Positions 23,236 to 32,249 are shown, counted from the first letter of the stretch. The stretch: DNA of 32,365 bases from Chloroflexi bacterium ADurb.Bin180 (GCA_002070215.1 MWCV01000028.1:1-32365); one strand, 5' to 3'. Numbers and translations: made by a program. The notes: a model not told the origin generated them from the letters alone.

Positions 23236-24264
23236 ATGAACTGGCGAGTGATGCGCGGGCCCCTGATCTTGTTGTTGGCTCTCCTGGTGGCGCTCCCGTC
23301 GGCCCCAAGCGGTGCAGAGGGAGCGCTGGCCGAAGTAGAGCTGCTCGGCTCGAGCGCTTTTCTCTCTGCCGGGAGCATCTATGTCGTCGGTGAGGTGCGG
23401 AACACTGGCGCGGCACCGGTGACGCTGGTGCGAGCGGTGGCCACATTCCGCGATGCAGGCAACGCCGTGATCGGCAGCGCTTGCAGCTTTGCGCTGCACG
23501 ACATCCTTGGGGCCGGGCAAGTCTCGCCGTTTCTCATCGAGCGAACCGAGCCCGCCGGCTACGCCTCCTATGAGCTGGCGCTGGACTGGGCGCCGAGCAT
23601 CAGCGGGCCGATGCCGCAGTTGACCTTTGGCCCGGCGCGGCATTACGTGGACAGCTACGGGTTCCACACGTGGGTCGGCGAGGTGAGCAACACCACCGGT
23701 TTTGCGGTTGCCAGTCCCGAGATCGTGCTAACGCTCTACGACGCGGAGGGTGCGGTGCGCAACGTCGAGCACGAGGCGCTGTTCCACGATGTCCTGGCGC
23801 CAGGGCAGAAAGGGCCTTATCAGTTGGTGCTCTTCCAGGGCCCCACGGATTATGCCAGCCTCTCCTTCTCCTCGGACTGCCGCCTGTCGACCACTGCACC
23901 GCCCACGCTGCGCTCGTTGGGGGTCAAACAGAGTGTCGGCCCGGGTGGCGGCCCCCGGTTCACGGGACAAATACAGAATATCGGCAGCAGCCGTGTGTCG
24001 CGCGTGAGGGCCGTGGTGACGCTGTACGATGCGTCAGGGGCGGTGGTCAATGCCAGCTATGACTGGACCGACCCCATCAGCCTGGACCCCGGAGAAGCCT
24101 CCGGTGACGACCGCCTCACCAACGATCACGCCCACCGCCACGCCCACGACGATCGAAACGCTCACGCCGACGGTCACGGCAACAGCGACGATGGAGCGGT
24201 GCCGGGGCTACTTGCCGCTCATCGTTCGGCACGGAGAACGCTGAAAGCAACCGACCGGTACTGA
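23236..24264 (+). CDS. Secreted FxLYD-repeat protein with a frameshifted C-terminus
   Basis: The start is ATG 23236, eight bases after GGAGG; the nominal protein is 342 residues. A signal peptide (about 1-28) precedes two full FxLYD-type beta domains and a partial third. Domain cores contain YVVGEVRNTG, AVATFRDAGNAVIG and VVTLYDASGAVVN. The third domain stops at LDPGEAS, where the others continue with a PF strand of about 20 residues. After that the frame becomes a His/Asp-rich string unlike a protein, while the +1 frame encodes a Thr/Pro linker and YLPLIVR. The gene therefore appears frameshifted near 24092, by an indel, a small deletion in the third domain, or a sequence error. Confidence 0.75.
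   Translation: MNWRVMRGPLILLLALLVALPSAPSGAEGALAEVELLGSSAFLSAGSIYVVGEVRNTGAAPVTLVRAVATFRDAGNAVIGSACSFALHDILGAGQVSPFLIERTEPAGYASYELALDWAPSISGPMPQLTFGPARHYVDSYGFHTWVGEVSNTTGFAVASPEIVLTLYDAEGAVRNVEHEALFHDVLAPGQKGPYQLVLFQGPTDYASLSFSSDCRLSTTAPPTLRSLGVKQSVGPGGGPRFTGQIQNIGSSRVSRVRAVVTLYDASGAVVNASYDWTDPISLDPGEASGDDRLTNDHAHRHAHDDRNAHADGHGNSDDGAVPGLLAAHRSARRTLKATDRY
24092..24244 (+). other. Displaced C-terminal PT linker and YLPLIVR tail, +1 frame
   Basis: In the frame one base ahead of the upstream gene, this stretch reads as a typical Thr/Pro linker (for example SPTITPTATPTTIETLTPTV), then CRGYLPLIVRHGER and TGA at 24242-24244. It is almost certainly the original C-terminus of the FxLYD protein. The linker type and the YLPLIVR motif recur in four other secreted proteins here. 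Confidence 0.7.
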
Positions 24265-24292
24265 GCATCATCTTGCCCGGGGAGGCAACGCA

Positions 24293-24838
24293 ATGAAGAA
24301 GGCGGAACGAGCGAACCTGAGCCAGCTCATCGAGTCGATGGGTTTTGCCGACTGGGCCTGGATCGAGCCAAAGGACATTCAGGTGGCGCAGTGGGTGCGG
24401 CTCAAGTGCATGTTCGGCTGCCGTGAGTACGGGCGCAACGCCAGTTGCCCGCCGAACCTGCCATCGGTGGAGGAGTGTCGCCAGGCGATCGGCGAGTACC
24501 GGAGTGCGGCAATCCTGCACTTTCCCAAGAAACTGGCCAAGCCGGAGGACAGGCACGACTGGAGCAAAGAGGTCAACGCACGTCTGCTCGAACTGGAAAA
24601 GGCCGTGTTTCTGGCAGGCTACTACAAGGCTTTTTTGCTGGCAATGGATTCCTGCGCCCTGTGCGGCACCTGCGCCGGCGAGCGAACCGCGTGCAAGAAC
24701 CCGCGCGCTGCCAGACCCTCGCCAGAGGCAATGGGGGTGGACGTTTTCGCTACAGCCCGGGCTGCGGGGTTTCCCATCGAGGTCCTGCGCGACACAAAAC
24801 AGGAAATGAACCGCTATGCGCTTCTGCTCATCGAGTGA
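24293..24838 (+). CDS. DUF2284 predicted metal-binding protein
   Basis: The 181-residue protein starts at ATG 24293. Cysteine motifs [16 protein letters not shown] near the middle and [17 protein letters not shown] near the C-terminus match DUF2284, predicted to bind metal or an iron-sulphur cluster. A conserved [12 protein letters not shown] stretch follows. The family's function is unknown. It lies between two FxLYD surface-protein genes, and its stop touches a possible GTG start of the next. Confidence 0.88.
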   Translation: MKKAERANLSQLIESMGFADWAWIEPKDIQVAQWVRLKCMFGCREYGRNASCPPNLPSVEECRQAIGEYRSAAILHFPKKLAKPEDRHDWSKEVNARLLELEKAVFLAGYYKAFLLAMDSCALCGTCAGERTACKNPRAARPSPEAMGVDVFATARAAGFPIEVLRDTKQEMNRYALLLIE

Positions 24839-24858
24839 CCAGTGCTGAGGGCCGGGGC

Positions 24859-26700
24859 GTGAGACAGCGGGGACCTTCGAAGGTCAGTGCCTGGCTGTTT
24901 GTCGGCTGGGCCTGCCTAGTGCTGTGCCTGACGGTGGGCGGCCCCCGCGCCAATGCCGATGCGCCGTGGAAAGCGCACCTGCCCTGCATCGTGCGGCGGG
25001 TCGACGTGCAGCGGTTTGTCCCGCTGGCCACGGTGACCCCGACCCGAACAGTTCGGCCGACAACATCGGCGACGGCAACACGGACAGCTACGGCCACGGC
25101 GGGGGCCACCGCGTCAGTCACGCCAACGGCCACGAACAGCCCCACGCCGACGGCCACGGCTAGTGCTACACCCGGCAACACCCCGACCACCAGTCCTACC
25201 CTGTCAGTCACACCAACAGCCAGCCCGACGCACACGCCGAGTCCTACCCTGTCAGTCACACCGACTGCCAGCGCGACGAACACGCCGAGTTCGACCCTGT
25301 CAGTCACACCAAGCGCCAGCCCGACGCACACGCCGACGAACACACCCAGCCCGACGTTGTCGGCCACGCCAACTGCCAGCCCGACCCGTACCTCGACGAA
25401 CACGCCGAGCCCGACGCTCTCGGCAACACCAACTGCCAGCCACACTCCCACACCGACGAGTACGCCGAGTCCGACGCTGTCGGCGACAGCCACGGCCAGT
25501 GCAACGCCTACCAGGACCGTAACGGAGACTCCTAGCCCCACCGCGACCAGCAGCCCCAGCCGAACGCCGACGTCTACCTCGAGCGCAACGGCAACTGTGA
25601 CGCCGACCGCCAGCCGCACTTTTACGCCGACCAGCACTGCCAGCCACACACCGACTGCCACGAGTACAGCCAGCCTCACTCCGAGCCGCAGCGCTACGCC
25701 GACCCATACAGCGACGAGCTCTCCCAGTGCCACGGGCACGCCCACGCGCACAGTCACGCCCAGTCACACTGCCACCAGGAGTCCTACCCCGAGTGCGACG
25801 CCGACCGTGCCGACAACGGGAGTAGTCGTTCGCAGCTCGAGCCTGTACCGCGAGAACGGATATATGCACCTCGTCGGCGAGGTGCGCAACGATTCGCCGG
25901 ACAACGTCGAGCTGGTGCTGGTGTCGGCTACCTACCTGGATGGACTGGGCGGGGTGCTGGGCACCGGTGCTACCTACACCGAGCACACCATTCTGGCCCC
26001 GGGGCAGCGCTCGCCCTTTGACGTGATGGATCTCGACCAGCCCGCTATGGCGGACTGGCGTCTGGTGGTGACTTGCACGGTCATTCCGGACGACCCCGTG
26101 CAGCAACTCACCCTCCGCGGGATGACGAGCTGGGTCGACGATGATGGCTGGCACTATTATGTGGGTGAGGTGACCAACAGCAGCATCGCCAACGTGCGCT
26201 GGGTAAGGGCCGTGCTGACGTTCTACGACCGCAGCAGCACCGTGGTGAACGTAGCCAGCACAGCGGTGCTGGCCGACGTTCTGCTGCCGGGTCAGAGCGC
26301 GCCGTTCCGGGCCATCGTGGGTGCCGGGCCGGTGGAGGGCACGCTCTTGATGGTGTCCACCGATGCCCAGCGCACGTCCGAGTCCCCGGTGATTCTCGTG
26401 GCGGCTGATCCGGAGCAGGAGGTCGATGGCAACGGCTGGCAGCACATCCGGGGCAGGGTGGTCAACCCCGGCAAGACCACGGTGAGCGTGGTGCAGGCCG
26501 TGGTGACGCTCCTGGATCCCGCGGAGAACGTGATTAACTGCGACAGCGCCTTTACCGTGCCGTCGACTCTCGGGGCAGAGGAGAGCGCTCCGTTCGACGT
26601 GGTCTTTCGGGACCACTGGGGAGGCTGGGTGTTGTACCGCGTGACGCCGTTCGGTCAGGACCTGGGAATGAGGCGGGCGGGGCGAGGGGCGCTGCCCTAG
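24859..26700 (+). CDS. Secreted protein: long PT linker plus three FxLYD domains
   Basis: The 613-residue protein starts at GTG 24859 (GAGGG upstream); GTG 24835, overlapping the upstream stop, is an alternative. A signal peptide is followed at once by AHLPCIVRR and RFVPLA, then a Thr/Ser/Pro linker of about 265 residues (57-320). Three FxLYD-type beta domains follow (about 322-413, 415-505, 506-605), with [23 protein letters not shown] and [11 protein letters not shown] cores. The upstream paralogue has the same parts in the reverse order. It probably projects from the cell surface. The linker is likely O-glycosylated, which is inference from composition. Confidence 0.85.
   Translation: MRQRGPSKVSAWLFVGWACLVLCLTVGGPRANADAPWKAHLPCIVRRVDVQRFVPLATVTPTRTVRPTTSATATRTATATAGATASVTPTATNSPTPTATASATPGNTPTTSPTLSVTPTASPTHTPSPTLSVTPTASATNTPSSTLSVTPSASPTHTPTNTPSPTLSATPTASPTRTSTNTPSPTLSATPTASHTPTPTSTPSPTLSATATASATPTRTVTETPSPTATSSPSRTPTSTSSATATVTPTASRTFTPTSTASHTPTATSTASLTPSRSATPTHTATSSPSATGTPTRTVTPSHTATRSPTPSATPTVPTTGVVVRSSSLYRENGYMHLVGEVRNDSPDNVELVLVSATYLDGLGGVLGTGATYTEHTILAPGQRSPFDVMDLDQPAMADWRLVVTCTVIPDDPVQQLTLRGMTSWVDDDGWHYYVGEVTNSSIANVRWVRAVLTFYDRSSTVVNVASTAVLADVLLPGQSAPFRAIVGAGPVEGTLLMVSTDAQRTSESPVILVAADPEQEVDGNGWQHIRGRVVNPGKTTVSVVQAVVTLLDPAENVINCDSAFTVPSTLGAEESAPFDVVFRDHWGGWVLYRVTPFGQDLGMRRAGRGALP
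25192..25500 (+). repeat. Tandem 48-60 bp coding repeats in the PT linker
   Basis: Six imperfect copies of a unit built on [16 protein letters not shown] (48 bp) or a 60-bp form with an added TNTP lie head to tail. The copies differ mostly at the third base and in the final residues. Unequal exchange is the likely source, so linker length may vary between strains. Confidence 0.7.
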
Positions 26701-26731
26701 CGCCCGCACCGGCCGCATTGGAGATCACAGC

Positions 26732-27079
26732 ATGGGATTCATCGGCGAGGCCATACAGGTCGAGTTCGTAGACAAGCCGTTCCTGGAAAAGGATCCGCCC
26801 TGTCCCAGCAGCGTTACCTGGCGGGGCAAAACGTACGCAGTGGCCGAGATGCTCCGAGAAGCGCATGACTATGGGCGACGCGGCAAGGTGGCCGACAACA
26901 TGAGGCCAGCCCATCTGCGCGCAGCCTTGCGGAGAGGGTCGTGGGGCGTCGGGCGGAGCAGCTTTCGCGTTCGTACCACGGAGGGCGAGGTGTTTGACCT
27001 GTACTATGACCGCGCTCCCAGCGCAGGAGGACGAAAGGGCGGCTGGTTCCTGTATCGGCAGGTCAGCGATGAAACGTAG
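26732..27079 (+). CDS. DUF6504 family protein
   Basis: The 115-residue protein starts at ATG 26732, 31 bases after the FxLYD gene. Patterns such as SVTWRGKTYAVAEMLR and FRVRTTEGEVFDLYYDRAP, ending in WFLYRQV, fit the DUF6504 fold. Function is unknown. It has no signal peptide. It converges with the glycosyltransferase at 27105 over a 25-base gap with no clear terminator. Confidence 0.8.
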   Translation: MGFIGEAIQVEFVDKPFLEKDPPCPSSVTWRGKTYAVAEMLREAHDYGRRGKVADNMRPAHLRAALRRGSWGVGRSSFRVRTTEGEVFDLYYDRAPSAGGRKGGWFLYRQVSDET

Positions 27080-27104
27080 ACGTCGGGCGGCGGGCTGCCA
27101 GCGT

Positions 27105-28028
27105 CTACAGGTCTCCCTCCGCCGCAGGAGTGCTACGGCGGCCGTAGAGCACACGTTCGGTGAAGAATCCCCCGGCGTTAGCCACTTGACTGAGCAATAG
27201 CAGCCCGGCCACCTTCGCTGCCACCGGCACGGGATATCCCTCCCCGAAGGGTTTCGCAAGCAGCCGCGCATAGAAGCGAAGCGGCTCCACACGGACCGGT
27301 TCCCGCTCACGTTCCGCCCTGGCCAGTCGGTAGCGCCACGCACCCTGGCCGTAGGTCCAATGCTGCTTGCAGAAGCCGCGCAGGGTCATGGCGTGTTCGT
27401 GGTACACCACTGCTTCGGGTACGTAGCTTAGCTTCCACCCCCGCTGCAGCCAACGGTCGCACAGCTCGCGATCTTCGGCCGCGGCCCTCAGGAACCTCGT
27501 GTCGAATCCGCCGATTTCGGTGAACTTGTCGCGAGGGACAGCGAGGTTGTTGGTCGTCAGGAAGCGGGCGTCTTCCCGATGCGGATTGTAGTACGAGTAG
27601 AGGAAGGAAATCAGCAATTGGCTGGCGGTGGAGTAGCGGTCCGAGGGAAGACCATTGATGGTGCGTCCACCCACAGCGCGTTCCGGGAATTGCGTCAGAC
27701 TCAGAGCCAGCAAACGGAGCCAATCGCTGGACGGTCGGCAATCATCGTCGGTGAAGGCGACAAAGCGGCTCTGCGCAGCGGCCGCGCCGCGATTGCGGGC
27801 GGCTGCCGGGCCGGCGCCTTGCTGGACGAACAGCCGGAGTGGCAGGCGGGTCAGGAACGGCCGGATGGCTGCGTCGATGGACGGCTCGCTACCATCGTCT
27901 ACTACGATGATGCTCAGCAAGTCGCGCGGATAGTCCAGTTGCGCGAGGCTCGAGAGGCAGCGCGCAAGCTGAAGGGGGCGGTCGCGGCTAGGGATGACGA
28001 CGGTGAATGTGGGTAACGACTGGGACAT
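27105..28028 (-). CDS. Family 2 glycosyltransferase
   Basis: The 307-residue protein starts at ATG 28028, which overlaps the stop of the radical-SAM gene (TGATG); a GTG one codon earlier is possible. The GT-A fold is shown by TVVIPSRDRP, IIVVDDGSEP, GPAAARNRGAAAA and the metal-binding FTDDDCRP. A later Glu/Asp region (RAAAEDRELCDRW) fits the acceptor and catalytic base part. Family members transfer a sugar from a nucleotide donor to polysaccharide, lipid or protein. A hydrophobic stretch near the C-terminus (VAAKVAGLLLLSQVANAGGF) suggests membrane association. Confidence 0.9.
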   Translation of the reverse strand: MSQSLPTFTVVIPSRDRPLQLARCLSSLAQLDYPRDLLSIIVVDDGSEPSIDAAIRPFLTRLPLRLFVQQGAGPAAARNRGAAAAQSRFVAFTDDDCRPSSDWLRLLALSLTQFPERAVGGRTINGLPSDRYSTASQLLISFLYSYYNPHREDARFLTTNNLAVPRDKFTEIGGFDTRFLRAAAEDRELCDRWLQRGWKLSYVPEAVVYHEHAMTLRGFCKQHWTYGQGAWRYRLARAEREREPVRVEPLRFYARLLAKPFGEGYPVPVAAKVAGLLLLSQVANAGGFFTERVLYGRRSTPAAEGDL

Positions 28029-29209
28029 CACAAGCCTGGCTGCCCTTGCTGGTGAAGGCCCGGCAGTGGGCCAATCTGGGCCATCACAGGTCCCCTCAGG
28101 GCAACGGCGCGCACGCTGCAGGCCTCGGCGGGGCGGTCGGCGAAGGGGCAGTTGGGACAGATGTCGAGGGTCTCGGGCGTATCACGAACGATGCGTCGGA
28201 CGCGGGCAGAGTCCCGGCCAAACCAGACATCGGCGAAGGATCTCTGGGGTGTGATTACGCCAAAGGGCAGCCGGGCCTGACTGTCCTGATCGCAGGGCAC
28301 GAGTGTGCCGTCGCTGTACAGGGCCGGGAACCAGAAGGGCTGCTGGCAGACATAGTCATGACGGCGGATGCGCTGACCCGCCTCGTACTCGTAGGCATTC
28401 CAGTCGCTGGCCACTGGCACAAATTGCGGATACGCCGCGTCGGTCGAGTCGGTGGTTGACAGAGTACGGATGGTAAGCAGGTCAAACTCGGCATCTCTGG
28501 CGAACCGCTCGATGTCGGGGAGCTCGTGTTCGTTGTGGCGCATGACGATGTAGCGCATGTGCAGAATCGGGAAGGTGAGATTACGCTCGCGTTTGGCCGC
28601 GGCGATACGCTTCACTCCCTCGAGCGCGGGCTGGAGCCGCGCGCCTCGCCGGTAGACCTGATTGGTCTCATCGGTCAGACCATCGATGCAGACGATGAGA
28701 TAGGTGGGAGGATAGTCCACCAGAGCCTGCTGCACATCCGGGCGATCCAGGCGCTGGCCGTTGGTGGACAACAGCGTGGCTACCGGTTGAGTCGAGGCGA
28801 TGCGGAGGATGTCGCGTAGCTGCGGATGCAGTAGAGGCTCGCCCCAGCCCCACAGAGAAGCCGTCAACAGGTAGGGTCCAATCTCGTTCCACACGCGCTC
28901 AAAGAGGCCCAGGTCCATGTCCAGAGGCGGACGAGCCAGGGCACCGGAGCCAGTCGGACAAACCGGGCAGTGCAGGTTGCAGTAGTTGGTCAGCTCGAGC
29001 TGTATGTGCAGGGGCCAGTTGGCAGGCCTCAGGTGGCGATGGACGAGGTGCTGACCGGACAGAGTCAGGTTGATGCGCTTGTGTGTAGACATGCCGCGAA
29101 CCTGCACTGGCATCAAGTCATAGGTGAAATCGTAGCTTCCCCGCAGGAGTACACGGTAGAACGTCCAGGGCGAGCGCAACAGGCTGCGTATACGCTCGTG
29201 GACTTTCAA
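28028..29209 (-). CDS. Radical SAM protein with SPASM-like C-terminus
   Basis: The 393-residue protein has the radical-SAM cluster motif CNLHCPVC (Cys77, 81, 84) after LELTNY. A later GWGEPLLHPQL strand and a SPASM-like tail with CQQPFWFPALYSDGTLVPCD and ICPNCPF also fit. Radical SAM enzymes use a 4Fe-4S cluster and S-adenosylmethionine to start radical chemistry; SPASM members often modify peptides or proteins. The start is the TTG overlapping the upstream glycosyltransferase stop (TTGA), with no clear ribosome binding site. Later starts exist, but the conserved basic N-terminus is kept this way. The substrate is unknown. Confidence 0.9.
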   Translation of the reverse strand: MKVHERIRSLLRSPWTFYRVLLRGSYDFTYDLMPVQVRGMSTHKRINLTLSGQHLVHRHLRPANWPLHIQLELTNYCNLHCPVCPTGSGALARPPLDMDLGLFERVWNEIGPYLLTASLWGWGEPLLHPQLRDILRIASTQPVATLLSTNGQRLDRPDVQQALVDYPPTYLIVCIDGLTDETNQVYRRGARLQPALEGVKRIAAAKRERNLTFPILHMRYIVMRHNEHELPDIERFARDAEFDLLTIRTLSTTDSTDAAYPQFVPVASDWNAYEYEAGQRIRRHDYVCQQPFWFPALYSDGTLVPCDQDSQARLPFGVITPQRSFADVWFGRDSARVRRIVRDTPETLDICPNCPFADRPAEACSVRAVALRGPVMAQIGPLPGLHQQGQPGL

Positions 29210-30195
29210 GGGCGATGCTCCGGCCGATTTTGCCGCTGGCGATGGAATTCATAACGGGCGGCTGCGGTGGCACTGCTACCAGGGCCAAAGGCGTAGCCGA
29301 AGAATTCGCCAACGGCGCCGGCGTAAAGAATGAGGATCACGGCCGGCCAGGCGGCCGCAGGGACGCCGCGCCGCTGAGCCGGGTTGGCCCGGAGCTGACG
29401 CAGCAGGCGCACCATACGGACAGCCGGGATGAGCGGCGAGCCAACGGCGTATACCAGGCGACGCAAGGGCGACCATCGTGTCGAGCGAGCAGTGGCCAGC
29501 GAGCGACCATTGTGAAGGGCCTCGCCGAGTGCCCCTCTGAGGTGGGTGAATCCAAGGTGGGCTATGCGGGCATCACCGGCCAGCCAAAGCGTTTCCCCTC
29601 GGGCACGGAGCTGCCAGTGCAGGTTGGTCTCGGCAGCAAGCATCGCCTCCAGGTCGTCACCACAGGCCAGAAGCACCGAGCGCTTGTAGGACACGTTGTG
29701 CCAGCACAGCCCGTCGCGCGGGCCGGAGCGAGAAGGGTCCATCCAGGGACCGTAGGACACGAGGTGATCAGCCCAACCCACCACGCTGTCCGGGACGGCG
29801 TTTCGGGCGGCTGGGGCCACCGCTGCGCACGGCATGCGGTGGGCCTGGATGAGGGCCTGTGCCCAGTCCGGATCGGGAAAGGCGTGCTCTTCGACAAAGG
29901 CCACGATGTCGGCGGTGGCGGCCAGGGCTCCATACGTATTGCCGATGGCTACCGATGGGATGGCGCCGCCAGGAACGACCCTGACTGCCCAGAACCCGTC
30001 CAGCTCGGCGACTGACCGGTCGATTACGTGTTCTGCCGGGGCAACGATCAGCAACTCGATCTGATCGCGTACCGTCTGGGAGTGAAGGCACGCCGCGGTA
30101 CGTTGAATGGTGGACCAGTCATCCGGCGTGACCAGCACGACCGAAATGGCCGGGGACAGTGCTGTTGCGGCGTTCGCAGGCGCTTCTGAAGGCAT
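29206..30195 (-). CDS. Glycosyltransferase-like protein (GT-A fold, atypical DXD)
   Basis: The 329-residue protein starts at ATG 30195; TTG 30213 and GTG 30210 overlap the hairpin before it. It begins SVVLVTPDDWSTIQRTAACL and continues in the family 2 pattern (ELLIVAPAEH, VAFVEEHAFPDPDW). The usual Asp-x-Asp is replaced by EEHAFP. A late hydrophobic stretch (about residues 270-310) could be a membrane anchor. It is the first gene of a three-gene operon. It may be a transferase with altered metal binding. Confidence 0.82.
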   Translation of the reverse strand: MPSEAPANAATALSPAISVVLVTPDDWSTIQRTAACLHSQTVRDQIELLIVAPAEHVIDRSVAELDGFWAVRVVPGGAIPSVAIGNTYGALAATADIVAFVEEHAFPDPDWAQALIQAHRMPCAAVAPAARNAVPDSVVGWADHLVSYGPWMDPSRSGPRDGLCWHNVSYKRSVLLACGDDLEAMLAAETNLHWQLRARGETLWLAGDARIAHLGFTHLRGALGEALHNGRSLATARSTRWSPLRRLVYAVGSPLIPAVRMVRLLRQLRANPAQRRGVPAAAWPAVILILYAGAVGEFFGYAFGPGSSATAAARYEFHRQRQNRPEHRP

Positions 30196-30207
30196 GGGTC
30201 GATTGTA

Positions 30208-30244
30208 CACCAAAGCCCCGAAGGCGGGAAATGCCTCCGGGGCT
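30208..30244 (-). terminator. Terminator behind the DNRLRE-lectin gene
   Basis: On the minus strand AGCCCCG (30244-30238) pairs with CGGGGCT (30220-30214), with an inner 4-bp stem and a 7-base loop, followed by the short T-run TTTGGTGT. It lies 27 bases after the stop at 30271. The T-run is weak, so some readthrough into the glycosyltransferase operon is likely. Confidence 0.55.
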
Positions 30245-30270
30245 CTTGCGTTATGGCCAAGGCGGGATGA

Positions 30271-32163
30271 CTACCATCCCCAGAGCTGGCACCTCGAGAT
30301 ACGGATATAGTCCACGTACAGGTTGGTCCAGGCGCCCCAGAAGGGCTGAATGGTCGGGTTGCCGATATAGATACTGGACGGACGCACGGACGAGATGGTG
30401 CTGCCAACGAGCACGTCGTCCACGTACATTGTGTACAGATTGCCGTGCTCCAGGGTGATGCGCAGAGTATGCCAGGTAGTGTCACCCGGAATACCGGTCC
30501 AGACCACCTTGTTGCGGAACATCTTGATGTCAAAGCGGAAGATGCCGCCGGCGGGGTCCACGACGTGGTGAATGTTGAGCATATCCTCGATTCCGGCAGG
30601 CAGGTCGGTTGAGGCCGGCACGCGGGTACCGTCAAAGGCCCACGAGTTGAGGGCGATGGTGGTGCCGTAGGCACTCAGGTCGGTGTAGCGGAAGCGGGCT
30701 TCGAGGGCAAAGTCATCTCCGGCACCCTCGAACAGGTCGTTGCGCCAGACCATCGGGAAGCGGTCATAGTTGCCCACTACCCACTGGTGGATCACGCTGC
30801 TGCTGACCTCCTGCTGACCGCCAGCCAGGCTGACCGTCCACCCCGGGAGTGCGGGGTCGAGGAACTCCTCGTCAAAGGTATAGCCCCAGGTCAGGCAGCG
30901 CTCGCTGCGGTGCCGCATTAGCAGCGGGACATAGAGGTCCTGCGGCGTTGGCGTGGCCGTCGCGGTAGGCGTTCTGGTGGCGGTGCTGGTCGGGGTCGCC
31001 GTAGCAGTAGCCGTGGACGTGGGAGTGTGGGTGCTCGTAGGCGTGTAGGTGGCGGTGTTGGTGGGCGTATGAGTGGGCGTATTGGTCCGGGTTGGCGTCG
31101 CTGTCGGCGTCGACGTTTGGGTCGGCGTTGCCGTTGGCGTATAGGTAAAGGTCGGTGTGGCGGTTGGAGTAGGGGTCAAGGTGCTGGTCGGCGTCGCAGT
31201 AGGTGTCGGCGTCGAGGTCAGAGTAGGCGTCGGCGTCGCCGTCGGCGTGGCAGTGTTCGTTGGCGTCGGCGTGACGGTGGGCGTGTTGGTGCTGGTTGGA
31301 GTAGCCGTTGGCGTCGGCGTCGGCGGCGGGACGTACAGGATCACCAGCTTGGGTCGGTGCTCCAGCGAGCCATCAAAGTTCACATCGTCGGCCGAGTCGA
31401 ACCAGATGGTCTGTGTGTCAGTGATCGACTGGTGCAAAGCATGTAACGAGACGCCATAGTTGGGCTGAGAGCCGTTGTACCAGGAGCGCACCAGGTCAGT
31501 CACCGGGAATTCGTACCAATGGTACACGGTCTCGACCGGCACGACAGCCAGGGGCACCTGCGAGCGGTCGGCGATGCCGTTGCAGCCGCCGATGGTCCAC
31601 GGGCTGATACCCTCCCACCACCACCAGGTGGCCTGGGTGCTCACCCAGGGGCGCTTCACATAGAACATCGACACGTCAATGTGAAAATCCGGCTCGCCAC
31701 TAAAACGTTCGGCAAAAAGGTGAATGCCGGCGCAGATGATCTTGGAGCCGGGCGGAATGGGCGACAGGTCGAACTTGAGCAGGGCCGAATCCTTGGCCTT
31801 GTAGCCGAGGTGCAGGTACCAGGTGGAGGAAAAGTTGAGCTCGGGAAAATCGGCGCGCAGCGTGGTATCTTCGGTGCCATAGTAGCCGTCAAAGCCCTGC
31901 TGCAAGACCATCAGTGCGGCGCCAGGCTCCGGCGTGCCGTCGCAGGGCAGGGGCTGAGGGGTGAGCGTCGGCCAGGGGCCGAGATACTCTTTGGTGGCCC
32001 GGGGAGCAGATGGATCAAGCGAATCGGGCGTGGCCGGGGCGGACTGCGGCCTCGGGAGCTGCTGCTGGGGAAGGGCCATGGCGTCGAAACCAGGCGAGGC
32101 AGCCAGATAGAGAGCAATCAGGAGGCCAAGCAATATCAACAGACGGGCTGGATAGCGGACCAT
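30271..32163 (-). CDS. Secreted DNRLRE, PT-linker, lectin-like protein
   Basis: The 630-residue protein starts at ATG 32163 with a perfect AAGGAGGGG upstream. A signal peptide (about 1-28) and a Pro/Gln-rich spacer lead to a DNRLRE-type domain (about 80-280; RADFPELNFSSTWYLHLGY early, HRPKLVILYV at the end). A Thr/Pro linker follows (281-408), then LYVPLLMR (410-417), and a concanavalin/LamG-like beta-sandwich (about 425-627) with a YVDDVLVGS core. It is probably a cell-surface adhesin or carbohydrate-binding protein. It shares the DNRLRE type and the motif with the giant peptidase at 8496. Confidence 0.88.
   Translation of the reverse strand: MVRYPARLLILLGLLIALYLAASPGFDAMALPQQQLPRPQSAPATPDSLDPSAPRATKEYLGPWPTLTPQPLPCDGTPEPGAALMVLQQGFDGYYGTEDTTLRADFPELNFSSTWYLHLGYKAKDSALLKFDLSPIPPGSKIICAGIHLFAERFSGEPDFHIDVSMFYVKRPWVSTQATWWWWEGISPWTIGGCNGIADRSQVPLAVVPVETVYHWYEFPVTDLVRSWYNGSQPNYGVSLHALHQSITDTQTIWFDSADDVNFDGSLEHRPKLVILYVPPPTPTPTATPTSTNTPTVTPTPTNTATPTATPTPTLTSTPTPTATPTSTLTPTPTATPTFTYTPTATPTQTSTPTATPTRTNTPTHTPTNTATYTPTSTHTPTSTATATATPTSTATRTPTATATPTPQDLYVPLLMRHRSERCLTWGYTFDEEFLDPALPGWTVSLAGGQQEVSSSVIHQWVVGNYDRFPMVWRNDLFEGAGDDFALEARFRYTDLSAYGTTIALNSWAFDGTRVPASTDLPAGIEDMLNIHHVVDPAGGIFRFDIKMFRNKVVWTGIPGDTTWHTLRITLEHGNLYTMYVDDVLVGSTISSVRPSSIYIGNPTIQPFWGAWTNLYVDYIRISRCQLWGW
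30950..31327 (-). repeat. Low-complexity Thr/Pro linker-coding DNA
   Basis: This stretch encodes runs of TPT, TAT and TST in the secreted protein above and has no further substructure I can name. Its complementary strand contains artificial Val/Gly-rich reading frames that are not genes. Confidence 0.6.
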
Positions 32164-32249
32164 AGCCCCTCCTTCGAGAACAGAATCCTCTTCTACTTCT
32201 GTTGACGACTGGCAGGGAAATCAGATACTGCGATTGGACCTGTTCGGCT

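Noticed and set aside
25192-25500. Possible CRISPR-like array
   Set aside because: The repeats are contiguous coding units of Thr/Pro codons without unique spacers between conserved repeats.
24828-25757. 309-codon Val/Gly-rich frame opposite the PT linker
   Set aside because: Repeats of VGV and VAV are the reverse reading of Thr/Pro codons, so this is an artefact of the linker sequence.
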